From: Pseudomonadota bacterium | Lineage (GTDB): Bacteria; Pseudomonadota; Gammaproteobacteria; Burkholderiales; Burkholderiaceae_C | DNA: 64,000 nt | Direction of reading: 5' to 3' | Assembly: GCA_018241265.1 (NCBI GenBank) | Contig: JAFEEF010000006.1 | Coordinates: 128,112 to 192,111, forward strand | Shown here: positions 35,701 to 43,185 of the stretch, in pieces | Numbering within the stretch: position 1 is the first letter of the stretch | How the letters are laid out: every line of letters starts with the position of its first letter | Position numbers and translations under genes: made by a program | The notes under the pieces: model-generated | What the model was told of the DNA's origin: nothing | Database searches by the model: none | What the model saw: the letters and a program-made list of their open reading frames with translations, nothing else

Positions 35701-36271
35701 GCGTGCTGGTGAACGCGAAGCCGCCGCCCGGCGGGGACATGTAGTAGGTCCAGGTCGTGTAGACGGTGGGCGCCGTGATGCCGTAGGCCGCGAGCGCGAA
35801 GTCGGTGTTCTGCGCATAGGTCTGCAGCACCGCCTGGATGCCGGCCTTGGCGATGTTGAGTCGGCTCGGGCCGTTGTCGGCGAGCGCCGTGCCGGCCGTC
35901 ACCGTGTACGGCGCGGTGCCCGAGGCATCGGCGGCCTGCAGCGGTGGCACGAAGCCGGCCGGCACGGCATAGCGCAGCGGCGAGGTCGACGCGTTCAACG
36001 TCGCGAGGTCGCCGCTCAGCGAGCCGGCGCCGGTCATCAGCGCACCGCTCAGGCCGGCGTCCATCGATTGCGAATTGGCGACGGCGATCAGCACCCGCGG
36101 GCGGCTCGGCGTCGTCATCGCCAACGGCACCTGCGAGATCGCCAGGATCGGGCTGGCCGCGATCGCCGACAGCAGCATCGCCGAGCCGGCACCGACCAGC
36201 GCGACCGCGCCGAGCAGCGCCACGCCGGTGCGGCGGCTCGGGCGGCGCAGCAGGGTACGCAAGGTCGGCAT
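32732..36271 (-). CDS. pilY1: PilY1-like type IV pilus tip adhesin
   Basis: 1179-residue exported protein. An N-terminal hydrophobic segment (about 17-50) is followed by a von Willebrand A-like region and a C-terminal beta-propeller typical of PilY1, including DGSWHTLVVGGAGGGARSIYALDV and GDLQGNLWAVDV. A calcium-binding-like loop DVNGNLAIDANDLYLG lies near residue 1105. PilY1 caps type IV pili and supports pilus extension, adhesion and surface sensing. The first MIDAS Asp of the A domain appears replaced: the segment reads VANSQSMD where DxSxS is expected. The start at 36271 lies 14 bases after the pilX stop. Confidence 0.92.
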   Translation of the reverse strand: MPTLRTLLRRPSRRTGVALLGAVALVGAGSAMLLSAIAASPILAISQVPLAMTTPSRPRVLIAVANSQSMDAGLSGALMTGAGSLSGDLATLNASTSPLRYAVPAGFVPPLQAADASGTAPYTVTAGTALADNGPSRLNIAKAGIQAVLQTYAQNTDFALAAYGITAPTVYTTWTYYMSPPGGGFAFTSTPDPQQRYVANPCRGYTTASTTVLANCTAIANAGLYDPSTLAASAYMQIGAASDDPSINDVLYGRSLPAVFVDYGVPSPPTPYPPSSTYQLADYNANGVVISYPSSVPDSNRMVRSTNAGYVPYAPQIMYVERGYGYAGTQSATGASVLVPMTALGASPSASAVTTATAAFTPFLQPETNDATTTEIKAAALQSPVAGLLTSAQSYLAGLSAPADGACPQPQVVVLVSDGLPTQDLAGKIWPPLGSAAAQGYGVTASFNGDGSLASTNDQALADTITALQALKTAGIQTYVVGIGAGVDATANPGAVAALRAMAMAGGTGSYYPVSSSTALVDALNTVLVSAQNGTQTTTAAAVSATRLQAGSVAYQASYTASDTPYQDWTGDVVARNLDPTTGQPTGAALWSARDQLDAQARQATRLIATWNPDVPGGARGVPFEWAAGGPAGAISAAQQAALQPADTQGSSRLAYLRGAASGELRNGGAFRNRSHVLGDIVDSQPLYVGTPQGPSFDPSYFAFQAAQASRPAMLYVGANDGMLHAFDAASGDERFAFVPNGVFANLANLTALTYNQHHQFFVDGPPQSGDVQFADGSWHTLVVGGAGGGARSIYALDVTAPQNLTTESALASAVLWEYADADMGLSYSVPQLAPVAAPPGYAVFFGNGYSSPGNHAILYAVDPQTGALLTKIDLCASVADACSAGAPEGLSTVAIGQAHGLQGQPITQVYAGDLQGNLWAVDVSDTTPSNWHPRLLFKARDVGGNPQPITTAPVVTLNPNYPRQQGLFVMFGTGQLLAPNDLLSHQTQTVYGIWDQPGAAQVFTRTNLQQQTLTLVSAATSGLPQDILTDTNATVNFGTQVGWYADLPVGGQRVTTDPQLLNGTFLTTLNQPPASGCGAAPTAMLLELTYANGGAFALPQLDVNGNLAIDANDLYLGRVPVGIGAGSMRSSGYASAPAIRGPNTAGQMVKSITLSTGQQATIINPNNNPRTASWWQIQ

Positions 36272-36285
36272 CGCGGCGTCCGTTC

Positions 36286-36810
36286 CTACTGCAGCTGCAC
36301 GGTGCTTTGCAGCACCACCGGCGCGTTGCCGCTGCGCCCGGTTGCGCGCGCCGTGATGCGGTAGACCTGGGTCGGCCGGTTCATCGCCTGGCCGGGCCGG
36401 ATGACCGGCGGCAGCTGCTCGATCACGTAGGCATAGCCGAGCGCCCCGGCGGCGTTGCCGAGCGTGCCCTGCACCACCTTGCCGGCATCGCTCCAGATCG
36501 ACGCGTCGCTCCACACCGGCGGCTGCACGCCGCTGGTATCGAAGCGGTAGTAGCCGTGCGCGTTCGCAACGAAGTCCGTCGCCGGTATGGTGCCGGCGAT
36601 GAGCTGGTTCTGCGCCGTCGCGAGCGCACCCTCCGCGGCCTGGTAGGCCACCTGGACATCGGCCGAATTGGTCGCGACGCGCGTCTGCGTGCTGATCATC
36701 GAGACGCCGGCCAGCGCCAGGATCATCAGCACGACGAGCAGCACCGCGGTCGTGATGAGAACCACGCCGCGTGCGGGGCGTTCGATCGGCCGGCGCGTCG
36801 GGCGATTCAT
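36286..36810 (-). CDS. pilX: Type IV pilus minor protein PilX
   Basis: 174-residue pilus-assembly protein. A basic N-terminus (RRPIERPARG) precedes the hydrophobic helix VVLITTAVLLVVLMILALAG, without a canonical Glu5, as in PilX. Then comes SMISTQTRVATNSADVQVAYQAAEGAL, a signature of the PilX_N family. The start overlaps the pilW stop (ATGA). With PilV, PilW, FimT and PilY1 it should form the tip-priming complex. Confidence 0.88.
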   Translation of the reverse strand: MNRPTRRPIERPARGVVLITTAVLLVVLMILALAGVSMISTQTRVATNSADVQVAYQAAEGALATAQNQLIAGTIPATDFVANAHGYYRFDTSGVQPPVWSDASIWSDAGKVVQGTLGNAAGALGYAYVIEQLPPVIRPGQAMNRPTQVYRITARATGRSGNAPVVLQSTVQLQ

Positions 36811-37910
36811 GGCGCGGCGTTCCTCAGGCCGACGGTCATCTCGAAATAGCGGCGCTGGCGCGTGTCGGACGGCGCGGTCACCGCCGTGCCCAGCACGTTG
36901 AACGACACGGCGCTGCCGAGCCCCGCCGAGCCGGCGTCGCCTTCGATCAGGAAGCCCAGGCGCACGCTGTAGACCGTACCCCAATCGGTCACCGCGCCGG
37001 CCGACACGTACTGCGCCGGCGTGCCGGCGCTGCCGATGCCGTAGAGCACCTGCATCGTATCGATGCCCGGCACGAGCGACTGCACGTTCCAGCCGGGTGT
37101 GCTGCCCGTGCCGTAGGTCGCGCGCACCAGCGAGCCGGGGCCGCCCCGCGCATCCTGAGCGACGAAGTAGGCGGTCTGCTGCAGCGGCACCGCCTGCGCG
37201 CCGGGCGCATAGTCGACGCCGAGTGTCTCGACCGCATTGGCGATCGGGCCGCCGGAAACCAAATGAGTCAGCACCTGCGCGCCCACGGTGCTGGCGGCGA
37301 AGACCGAGGTCTTGGCGCAGTCCGACAGCGCCACGGCCTGACCCGCCGCGAAGCCGCTGGTGTTGGCCAGCACGAGCTGGTTGCTCGATCCGTCCACCAT
37401 GGCCGTCGCCGCGACCGGCAACGCCCCCGGCACGGCGCCCAGCACCACGAGGACGTCGCTGCCCGGCGCGACCTGCCCGGCCAGCGAGTCGTCCAGCACC
37501 GGCGTCCAATGGCTGGTGTCCGGGTCGTTCGGCGTGCCTGGGACAGCGATCGCGAGCGACGAGCCGGTGCCGCCGGCCGTGCCGGCCGCGTCGTAGCCGA
37601 CGAGCACCGTACCGGCCGTCGCGATCGCGCCGAGCGGCGGCGGCACGCCGGGCGCCAGCGTCGACGTCGCGCCGCTCAGCGTCGCGCAGCCGCCGAAGCC
37701 GGCGCTGCGCACGACCGGCGTCACCAGCGCGCCGATCGCGTTCTCGGCGTTCTGGATCGCGGCCTGCGTGTTCGAGCTCTTGTAGGTCTGCGACTGCGCG
37801 ATGTAGACCGCGATCACCGCGCCGACCAGGATCACGCCGACCGCCAGCGCGACCAGCATCTCGACGAGCGTGAAGCCGCGCTGGTGCGGATGATGAGGCG
37901 TCCGCGTCAT
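36807..37910 (-). CDS. pilW: Type IV pilus minor pilin PilW
   Basis: 367-residue minor pilin: basic leader, then G/FTLVEMLVALAVGVILVGAV with Glu5, and the PilW continuation QTYKSSNTQAAIQNAENAIGALVTPVVRSAGFGGC. The long globular part is Ala/Gly/Thr rich. The ATG at 37910 overlaps the pilV stop. It belongs to the tip-priming minor-pilin set. Confidence 0.9.
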   Translation of the reverse strand: MTRTPHHPHQRGFTLVEMLVALAVGVILVGAVIAVYIAQSQTYKSSNTQAAIQNAENAIGALVTPVVRSAGFGGCATLSGATSTLAPGVPPPLGAIATAGTVLVGYDAAGTAGGTGSSLAIAVPGTPNDPDTSHWTPVLDDSLAGQVAPGSDVLVVLGAVPGALPVAATAMVDGSSNQLVLANTSGFAAGQAVALSDCAKTSVFAASTVGAQVLTHLVSGGPIANAVETLGVDYAPGAQAVPLQQTAYFVAQDARGGPGSLVRATYGTGSTPGWNVQSLVPGIDTMQVLYGIGSAGTPAQYVSAGAVTDWGTVYSVRLGFLIEGDAGSAGLGSAVSFNVLGTAVTAPSDTRQRRYFEMTVGLRNAAP

Positions 37911-38440
37911 AGCAGCGTCTGCACGACGAAGCGCGCCAGGTTCGGGCTGCCGGCCGGGCTGGATGCCGCAGCACCGAGCTGCGCCTGGGCCGGCGAGTCG
38001 TCCCATTGCACCGTGACGGTCACGAGCGTCGCGGCGCCGGACGGCTGGCGCACGATCGACCCGCTGCCGGCCGGCAGCGCGGTCAAATCCTTCGCCAGCC
38101 AGTACCAGGTATCGTAGGTCGCGAGCTGCGCGGCGCTGCAAGAGGCCGTGCTGTCGCACAGCACCGACGGCTGGGCGGGCGGCACCGGCGTGCCGGTCGT
38201 CGTCACGTCGCTCGCGTCGTAGCCGCCGGCGAGCGCGCTCGTGCGGTTGGCGCGGACGCGGTCCAGCATGTTGTAGGCCGACTGGATCGCCTGCTGCTTC
38301 ATCCCGCTCGACGCGTTCGAGCGGGTCGTGAAGATCAGCAGCTTGGCGATGCCGAGCATCCCGAAGGCCATCACGAGCACCGCGATCAACACTTCCAGCA
38401 ACGCGAAGCCGCGATGTCGACGCTGCTGCCGGGTCTGCAT
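37907..38440 (-). CDS. pilV: Type IV pilus minor pilin PilV
   Basis: 177-residue minor pilin with leader MQTRQQRRHRG and the helix FALLEVLIAVLVMAFGMLGIAKLLIF. The following SGMKQQAIQSAYNMLDRVRANR is typical of PilV. The start at 38440 is the in-frame ATG that gives a standard leader and lies 19 bases after the fimT stop. Confidence 0.88.
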   Translation of the reverse strand: MQTRQQRRHRGFALLEVLIAVLVMAFGMLGIAKLLIFTTRSNASSGMKQQAIQSAYNMLDRVRANRTSALAGGYDASDVTTTGTPVPPAQPSVLCDSTASCSAAQLATYDTWYWLAKDLTALPAGSGSIVRQPSGAATLVTVTVQWDDSPAQAQLGAAASSPAGSPNLARFVVQTLL

Positions 38441-38459
38441 CGCGCTCGATCCGCTGCGC

Positions 38460-39005
38460 TCAGGGGCAGGCGAGCGCGCCGCCCCAGACCGCCTGGCCCG
38501 GCGTCGGCCCGGCCTGGACGAAGCCGGTCGGCAATACCTGCAGCGAACGGGCATAGGCAGCGCCGCGCGCGTCGCAGATCTTGAAGTTGGCCTGGTTGCC
38601 CGCCAGGCCGCGCGGATCGAAATTGACCTGCGTGGCCGGCGTGCCGCCTACCGGCTCGGACGAGATCACCGGCCCCTGCGTCGCGGCGCGCCAGCTCTGC
38701 AGCACGGTCGCCGGGCCGCTCGCCGGCACGCTGACGACCATCCAGCCGGCGCTCCATTGCGCGCCGCAATCGGGCGATGCGTCGACCGCGCCGACCGGGC
38801 AGACGTGCACGTACAAGGACTGGTTCAGCGCCGCGCTGCGCGCGTAGTTGAGCCCGTTGAAGAAGCTGTCGAGCTGCGTGTTGACGCGGCTGTTCATCAC
38901 GAGCGTGGTGAACGACGGCGCGGCCAGCGACATCAGGATCGCCATGACCGCGATCGTGATCATCAACTCGACCAGCGTGAGGCCGCAGGCGCGCGCGCGC
39001 CGCAT
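38460..39005 (-). CDS. fimT: GspH/FimT-family minor pseudopilin
   Basis: 181-residue prepilin-like protein: leader MRRARACG then LTLVELMITIAVMAILMSLAAPSF with Glu5, followed by a GspH-type beta domain (NGLNYARSAALNQSLYVHVCP, QVNFDPRGLAG, FKICDARGAAYARSL). An ATG at 39053 is also in frame, but 39005 gives a normal-length leader. First gene of the minor-pilin operon, so its promoter should lie in the ~296 bases upstream, where no clear element was found. Confidence 0.88.
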   Translation of the reverse strand: MRRARACGLTLVELMITIAVMAILMSLAAPSFTTLVMNSRVNTQLDSFFNGLNYARSAALNQSLYVHVCPVGAVDASPDCGAQWSAGWMVVSVPASGPATVLQSWRAATQGPVISSEPVGGTPATQVNFDPRGLAGNQANFKICDARGAAYARSLQVLPTGFVQAGPTPGQAVWGGALACP

Positions 39006-39301
39006 GTCAGCGGCGCGCCCGCAACGACCGCCGCGCTCGCGTCCTCGTGTCATGTCGCCTGCTTGCGTCTGCTGCTTGCGCTTGCGCGCACATCCATCCG
39101 CCCGGCCTTGTGTCGTGATCGTCGCCATGCGCCTGCCGGCCTGCGTCGCCCCAGGCGAACGACGCCGACAGGCGGTCGAATCCGCCCACCCGGCGGCAGC
39201 CGCCGACGGGGCCGCGACGCGCGCGAGCGTAGCACCTTCGCTCGACGGCGCCGCCGGCGGCCCGTTGCGGATGTCGGACGGCGCGTATGCGCCGGCGTGA
39301 T

Positions 39302-39778
39302 TCAGGCGGCGAGCGCTGCCGGCGGCGTCAGCTCGGCGAGCAGCCGATCGAGGTCGAGCCGATCGCGCAGCAGCTCGGTCAGGTTCGACGTGCAGCGACT
39401 CGCGATGGCGTCGAAGCGGACCCAGGCATAGCCGTCCATCTCGGGCCGGCGCCGGCCGCTCCAACGGTCGATGAACCAGCTCTCGCAGCGCAAGGTCGCC
39501 GGGTCGAGCCCGGGCAGCACGATCGCATAGAGATGCAGATCCTTCTTGGCGGTATAGCGCAGCCGGCCGAGATCGAAGAGCTCGTCGGCGGCCAGCACGA
39601 GGCCGGTCTCCTCGCGCGTCTCGCGCAGCGCCGCCTCGCGCGTCGTCTCTGCACTGTCGATGCCGCCCTTGGGCAGGTCCCAGTGATCCTGCCCGGTGAC
39701 ATGGCAAAGCAGCAACTCGCGCCGCGGATGCAGGATCACGGTGCCGCAGCTCATGCGTCGGGCGGAGGTGAAGGACAT
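39302..39778 (-). CDS. Nudix hydrolase
   Basis: 158-residue Nudix protein with a perfect Nudix box from G38 (G-x5-E44-x7-R52-E53-x2-E56-E57-x-G59), which binds the catalytic metal. The N-terminal strand CGTVILHPRRELLLCHVTG and a short C-terminal helix complete the fold. Such enzymes split nucleoside diphosphate derivatives. The specific substrate is not readable; the late SWFIDRW segment may contact it. Confidence 0.9.
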   Translation of the reverse strand: MSFTSARRMSCGTVILHPRRELLLCHVTGQDHWDLPKGGIDSAETTREAALRETREETGLVLAADELFDLGRLRYTAKKDLHLYAIVLPGLDPATLRCESWFIDRWSGRRRPEMDGYAWVRFDAIASRCTSNLTELLRDRLDLDRLLAELTPPAALAA

Positions 39779-39887
39779 CGGGTCGACCGCTCAGATTCCG
39801 GCAATAGGCCGGAGTGTGCCGTGCCGGCCCGCAAGCCGATCGAGCGAGTAGGTGCATCGATCGGCCGCAGATCGATCGCGACAGCGG

Positions 39888-40712
39888 TCAGGCGCCACGC
39901 CGACGTGCGGTGGCGGCCTTCTTGGCTGCGACCTTCTTGGTCGCCGCCTTCTTGGCGGGCGCTTTCTTCGCAACGACCGTCTTCGCAGCCTTCTTGGCGG
40001 GCGCCTTGCGCGGCGCTGTCTTCTTGGTGCCCGCGACCGGCGCGGCCGCCGCTTCGAGTTCCGCGATGGCTTCGCTGCCACGCCCCATCGGCTCGAGGCC
40101 ATCCGGCAGGCGGGGCGCCGCCGCGCGCACGCTGCCGCGGGTCGTCGGCGGCGCAGCGACGAAGTCGTCGGCCAGCACCTGCTTGGCGCGCGCGTAGTAC
40201 ATCTGCCGATCCGGCAGGCCGTTGGTACCGCCGTTGATTCGCCTCGTGATCTTGACGAAGTCTTCGATGTCGGCCAGCTCGTTCAGCCCATTGGTCTTCC
40301 AGAACAGCCCCGCCGTGCGGAACGCGACCTCCGGCGCTGCAGCCTGCTGCGGCTGGCCGATCAGGTCGATCGACAGCAGGTCGCCGTAACGCCGGTAGTT
40401 CGAGCGCCCGGTGATCTGGATCGGGCCGCGTCCCTTGAAGCGCGCGCCATCGCCCGGCTCGGTGTTGCCCAGACTGGTCGCCAGCGTGCTCGGCGGCTCG
40501 TAGCGCTTCTGCGCGTCGGTCGGGCCCCAGAGCTCCTCCATCCAGCGAAACTCGCCCGACTCGTGCGCGATCTGCGCGAGGAACGCTGCGGTGCGCAACA
40601 TCGTGTTGATCCCGCAGAGATCGAGGGCGGCGTTCAGATGCGCCAGGTAGAGCTGGCGTTTGGCCGCCGGCAGGTTGGGCATGATCTGCTGGAGCTGTTC
40701 GTCGGTGACCAC
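39888..40712 (-). CDS. GH19 chitinase-like lytic enzyme with a lysine-rich tail
   Basis: 274-residue protein. Residues ~1-180 match the GH19 chitinase/endolysin fold: AAFLAQIAHESGEF with the probable catalytic E51, and FKGRGPIQITGRSNYRRYG. The last ~55 residues are repeated AKK/APAKK/AAKK units like a histone H1 tail, which may bind DNA or anionic polymers. The GTG at 40712 is chosen because GGGGAGGA lies 7 bases upstream; a longer frame to a GTG at 40760 lacks one. No signal peptide is visible, so export would need another route. The role could be peptidoglycan cleavage. Confidence 0.8.
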   Translation of the reverse strand: MVTDEQLQQIMPNLPAAKRQLYLAHLNAALDLCGINTMLRTAAFLAQIAHESGEFRWMEELWGPTDAQKRYEPPSTLATSLGNTEPGDGARFKGRGPIQITGRSNYRRYGDLLSIDLIGQPQQAAAPEVAFRTAGLFWKTNGLNELADIEDFVKITRRINGGTNGLPDRQMYYARAKQVLADDFVAAPPTTRGSVRAAAPRLPDGLEPMGRGSEAIAELEAAAAPVAGTKKTAPRKAPAKKAAKTVVAKKAPAKKAATKKVAAKKAATARRRGA

Positions 40713-40881
40713 TGCGATGTCCTCCCCATGCCGCGTCGGCACAGCCGCCGATATGACCACGCAGACCCGGGGGCTGCCATCCCTAGCCCACGGAGCGTCT
40801 CCGCATCACGGCCGGCAGCGGTTCGCGCGTTGAGGCAACATCGACCAACGCACCTTCGTCCGCCGAGCCGCCCGCGATCCG

Positions 40882-41424
40882 ATGAGTTCGACCTCCTATG
40901 CATTGTTCGCCACCCCCATCGGCGATTGCGCGATCGTCTGGGGCACGGGAGGCATCGTCGGAACGTCGCTGCCGGCTGCCACGCCGGCGGCGTCGAGGGC
41001 TCTGCTGCAGCGCCGCTATCCGGCTGCGCAAGAGGCGCCACCGCCTGCCGCGATCGCGCAGGTCATCGATGCGATCCGCGCATTGCTCGCCGGCGAGCCG
41101 CGCGATCTCCTCGAGGTGCCGCTCGACATGGCCCGCATCGCGTCGTTCGAGCGCCGCGTCTACGAGGCGGCGCGCGCGATCCCGCCGGGCCGCACGCTGA
41201 CCTATGGCGAGCTCGCAGCGCGCATCGGCGCGCCTACCGAGGCCAGAGCGGTCGGCCAGGCCCTGGGTGCGAATCCGTACCCGATCGTGGTGCCTTGCCA
41301 CCGCATACTCGGCGCGGGCGGTCGCTCCGGCGGCTTCTCGGCGCCCGGCGGCACGCGCACCAAGCTGCGGCTGCTCGAGATCGAGCGCGCCGTCCTGGGC
41401 GACGGCCCTGGCCTGTTCGACTGA
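40882..41424 (+). CDS. ogt: Methylated-DNA-protein-cysteine methyltransferase Ogt
   Basis: 180-residue DNA-repair protein that removes alkyl groups from O6-alkylguanine. The acceptor Cys is C139 in the invariant PCHR motif, preceded by GQALGANPYPIVV and the DNA-binding helix TYGELAARIGAPTEARAVG. The N-terminal domain is short and lacks the Ada zinc site, fitting Ogt rather than Ada. Divergent from the GH19-like gene. Confidence 0.94.
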   Translation: MSSTSYALFATPIGDCAIVWGTGGIVGTSLPAATPAASRALLQRRYPAAQEAPPPAAIAQVIDAIRALLAGEPRDLLEVPLDMARIASFERRVYEAARAIPPGRTLTYGELAARIGAPTEARAVGQALGANPYPIVVPCHRILGAGGRSGGFSAPGGTRTKLRLLEIERAVLGDGPGLFD

Positions 41425-41531
41425 GTCGCCGGAGCGAGGCGCCTATGCAACTGCGCAGCGCAGGCGACTCGCTCAGAACCTGCTCAGCGCTCCGCGTCGA
41501 GGATTTCGTTCACAGGTTCTGAACCGCGACG

Positions 41532-42323
41532 CTAGTACGACGCCGAACCCGGCGCCGCCGCCGCGCCGGCACGCATCTTCGCGATCGCCTGCTGGGCGGC
41601 TGCCGCCATCAGCCGCGCATCCGAACCCACCGTAACGAACTGGAAGCCCTTGGCGATGCGCTTCAGCGCAGCTTCCGGCGCGCCGTTGTGGATGCCGGCG
41701 ACGACGCCGTGCGCCTTGGCGCGCGCCAGGATGTGCTCGACCGCTTCGGCGGCCTTGGGCTCGAGGTCGTCGAACGCCGGCGCGCAACCGAGCGCGATCG
41801 ACAGGTCCGACGGGCCGATGTAGACCGCGTCGAGTCCTTCGACGCCGAGGATCGCGTCGAGGTTGTCGAGCGCCTGCGCGGTTTCGATCATGGCGAACGC
41901 GACGATCGTCTCGTTGGCATGGCGCGGATAGTCGGCGCCGCCGTAAAGCAGCGCGCGCACCGGACCGAAGCTGCGCGAGCCCTGCGGCGCATAGTGGGTG
42001 TACGAGACTAGCCGCTGCGCATCCTCGCGCGTGTTGACCATCGGGCAGATCACGCCATAGGCACCGGCGTCCAGCGTCTTCATCAGGATGCCCGGCTCCA
42101 GCCACGGAACGCGCACGATAGGCACGGTCGGGGTCGTCGAGACCGCCTGCAGCATGCCGACCATCGCCTGGTAGTCGATCATGCCGTGCTGCATGTCTAT
42201 CGTCAGCGTGTCCCAGCCCTGATGCGCCATCGTCTCGGCCGAGAAGCCGTTCGGGATCGCGAGCCAGCCGTTCACGGCAGCGCCGCCCGTCTTCCAGATC
42301 GTGCGCAAGCGGTTTTCTCTCAT
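41532..42323 (-). CDS. HpcH/HpaI-family aldolase
   Basis: 263-residue class II pyruvate aldolase of the HpcH/HpaI (4-hydroxy-2-oxoheptanedioate aldolase, 2-dehydro-3-deoxyglucarate aldolase) family. Diagnostic parts are DTLTIDMQHGMIDY, GAYGVICPMVNTREDAQRLV, the metal-binding FAMIETAQALDN and the EGLDAVYIGPSDLSIALG stretch. The ATG at 42323 has a strong GAGAGGAAA ribosome-binding site, so the open frame above it is not used. It cleaves or condenses 2-oxo acids with aldehydes; the substrate is uncertain. Confidence 0.9.
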   Translation of the reverse strand: MRENRLRTIWKTGGAAVNGWLAIPNGFSAETMAHQGWDTLTIDMQHGMIDYQAMVGMLQAVSTTPTVPIVRVPWLEPGILMKTLDAGAYGVICPMVNTREDAQRLVSYTHYAPQGSRSFGPVRALLYGGADYPRHANETIVAFAMIETAQALDNLDAILGVEGLDAVYIGPSDLSIALGCAPAFDDLEPKAAEAVEHILARAKAHGVVAGIHNGAPEAALKRIAKGFQFVTVGSDARLMAAAAQQAIAKMRAGAAAAPGSASY

Positions 42324-42381
42324 CGTCGGTTTCCTCTCGGCAGTCGGGCGCCAGGCGCCAGGGAGCACCATGCTAGCGATT

Positions 42382-42393
42382 GATAGCGCTACC
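42382..42393. promoter_or_regulatory. Possible LacI-type operator upstream of the aldolase
   Basis: GATAGCGCTACC contains the perfect palindrome TAGCGCTA with central CG, the pattern of many LacI-family operators. It lies about 60 bases upstream of the aldolase start. No LacI-family gene is in the window, so the regulator would be elsewhere. Confidence 0.3.
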
Positions 42394-42535
42394 GCTTTTG
42401 CGACCCCCTCGGCACAGCTTGTTTGCAATTGAGCCCACTTCAAGAAACTTTGCACAGACCGATAACCGGCTGCAGCCGGTCATTTCCGGCCGCTCGATCC
42501 ACTTTCCAGCCGCGACGCCGAGACAGAGCCCGACG

Positions 42536-43024
42536 ATGACCCCCTCCCGAACTTCCCTTCCGGCGCTGCCTCGGGCGCTGCGCCGGGCAACCGGCTGGAC
42601 CGCGATCGCGTTGGCGTTCGCGGGCCTCGCCCACGCCCCGCAAGCGCGGGCCGCCGACGAAGCGATCGTCACCGACCGGCCGGACTTCGTCGAATCGAGC
42701 GACGTCGTCGGCCGCGGCCGTTTCCAGATCGAGACCGGCTACCAGTCCGGGCGCACGTCGAGCGGCGGCCTCACGACCCGCACCCGCACCACACCGACCT
42801 TGCTGCGCATCGGCGTCGGCGAGACCGTCGAGCTGCGTGCCGAGACCGACGGCTTTGCGCACCAGAGCGCCGACGGCCAGCCTTCGGCGAGCGGCTTCTC
42901 CGACTGGTCGCTCGGCGCCAAGTGGCACATGCGGGACGGCGACGAAGAGCACGGCATGCCGAGCATCGGCTGGCTGCTGCACGCCGACCTCGACGAGCAC
43001 GGCAAGTCGTTCCGCGCGCGTTGA
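42536..43024 (+). pseudogene. Truncated outer-membrane transporter-like gene
   Basis: 162 codons encoding a signal peptide (about 1-42, ending PQARAADE) and the first part of an outer-membrane beta-barrel of the transporter type found in many proteobacteria (VTDRPDFVESSDVVGRGRFQIETGYQSGR, GVGETVELRAETDGF, WSLGAKWHMRDGD). Family members run on for roughly another 90-120 residues. Here the frame ends at SFRAR in the middle of the barrel, right where an unrelated coding-like segment begins. A deletion fusing two loci is the simplest reading. The fragment is unlikely to fold as a pore. Confidence 0.65.
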
Positions 43025-43185
43025 AGGAACTCGAGGCGCTGCCGCTGGACGCTGCGACGCGCGCATCGCCGGACCGCATCCGCCCGGTGCTCGTCGGCTA
43101 CATCGACGCGGCCGACGAGGTCTGGCGCCGCGCCGTCCTTCGTGCCAGCATCGCTCCGCTGCACCGTCCGCAGCCGGAGCTTTCG
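43025..43185 (+). other. Remnant coding segment between the broken barrel gene and the oxygenase
   Basis: In the reading frame of the downstream oxygenase these bases read LKELEALPLDAATRASPDRIRPVLVGYIDAADEVW and onwards, with coding-like composition but no start of its own. It resembles the C-terminal end of some other protein that I cannot identify. It ends directly at the ribosome-binding site of the oxygenase gene. Confidence 0.45.

Noticed and set aside
33056-36364. 1102-codon open frame opposite pilY1
   Set aside because: Arg/Val/Ala-rich translation without domains, fully antisense to a recognisable PilY1.
39888-40060. Tandem DNA repeat or CRISPR-like array in the lysine-rich tail region
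   Set aside because: The periodicity is codon repetition of Lys and Ala within a coding frame; units vary in length and there are no spacers.
41425-41531. Terminator or small RNA between ogt and the aldolase gene
   Set aside because: A near-repeat of a few bases (gaacctg/caggttc) is seen but without a T-run or a clear hairpin stem.
42922-43185. N-terminal extension of the carotenoid oxygenase
   Set aside because: The extension is unlike the family, and a good ribosome-binding site precedes the ATG at 43186.
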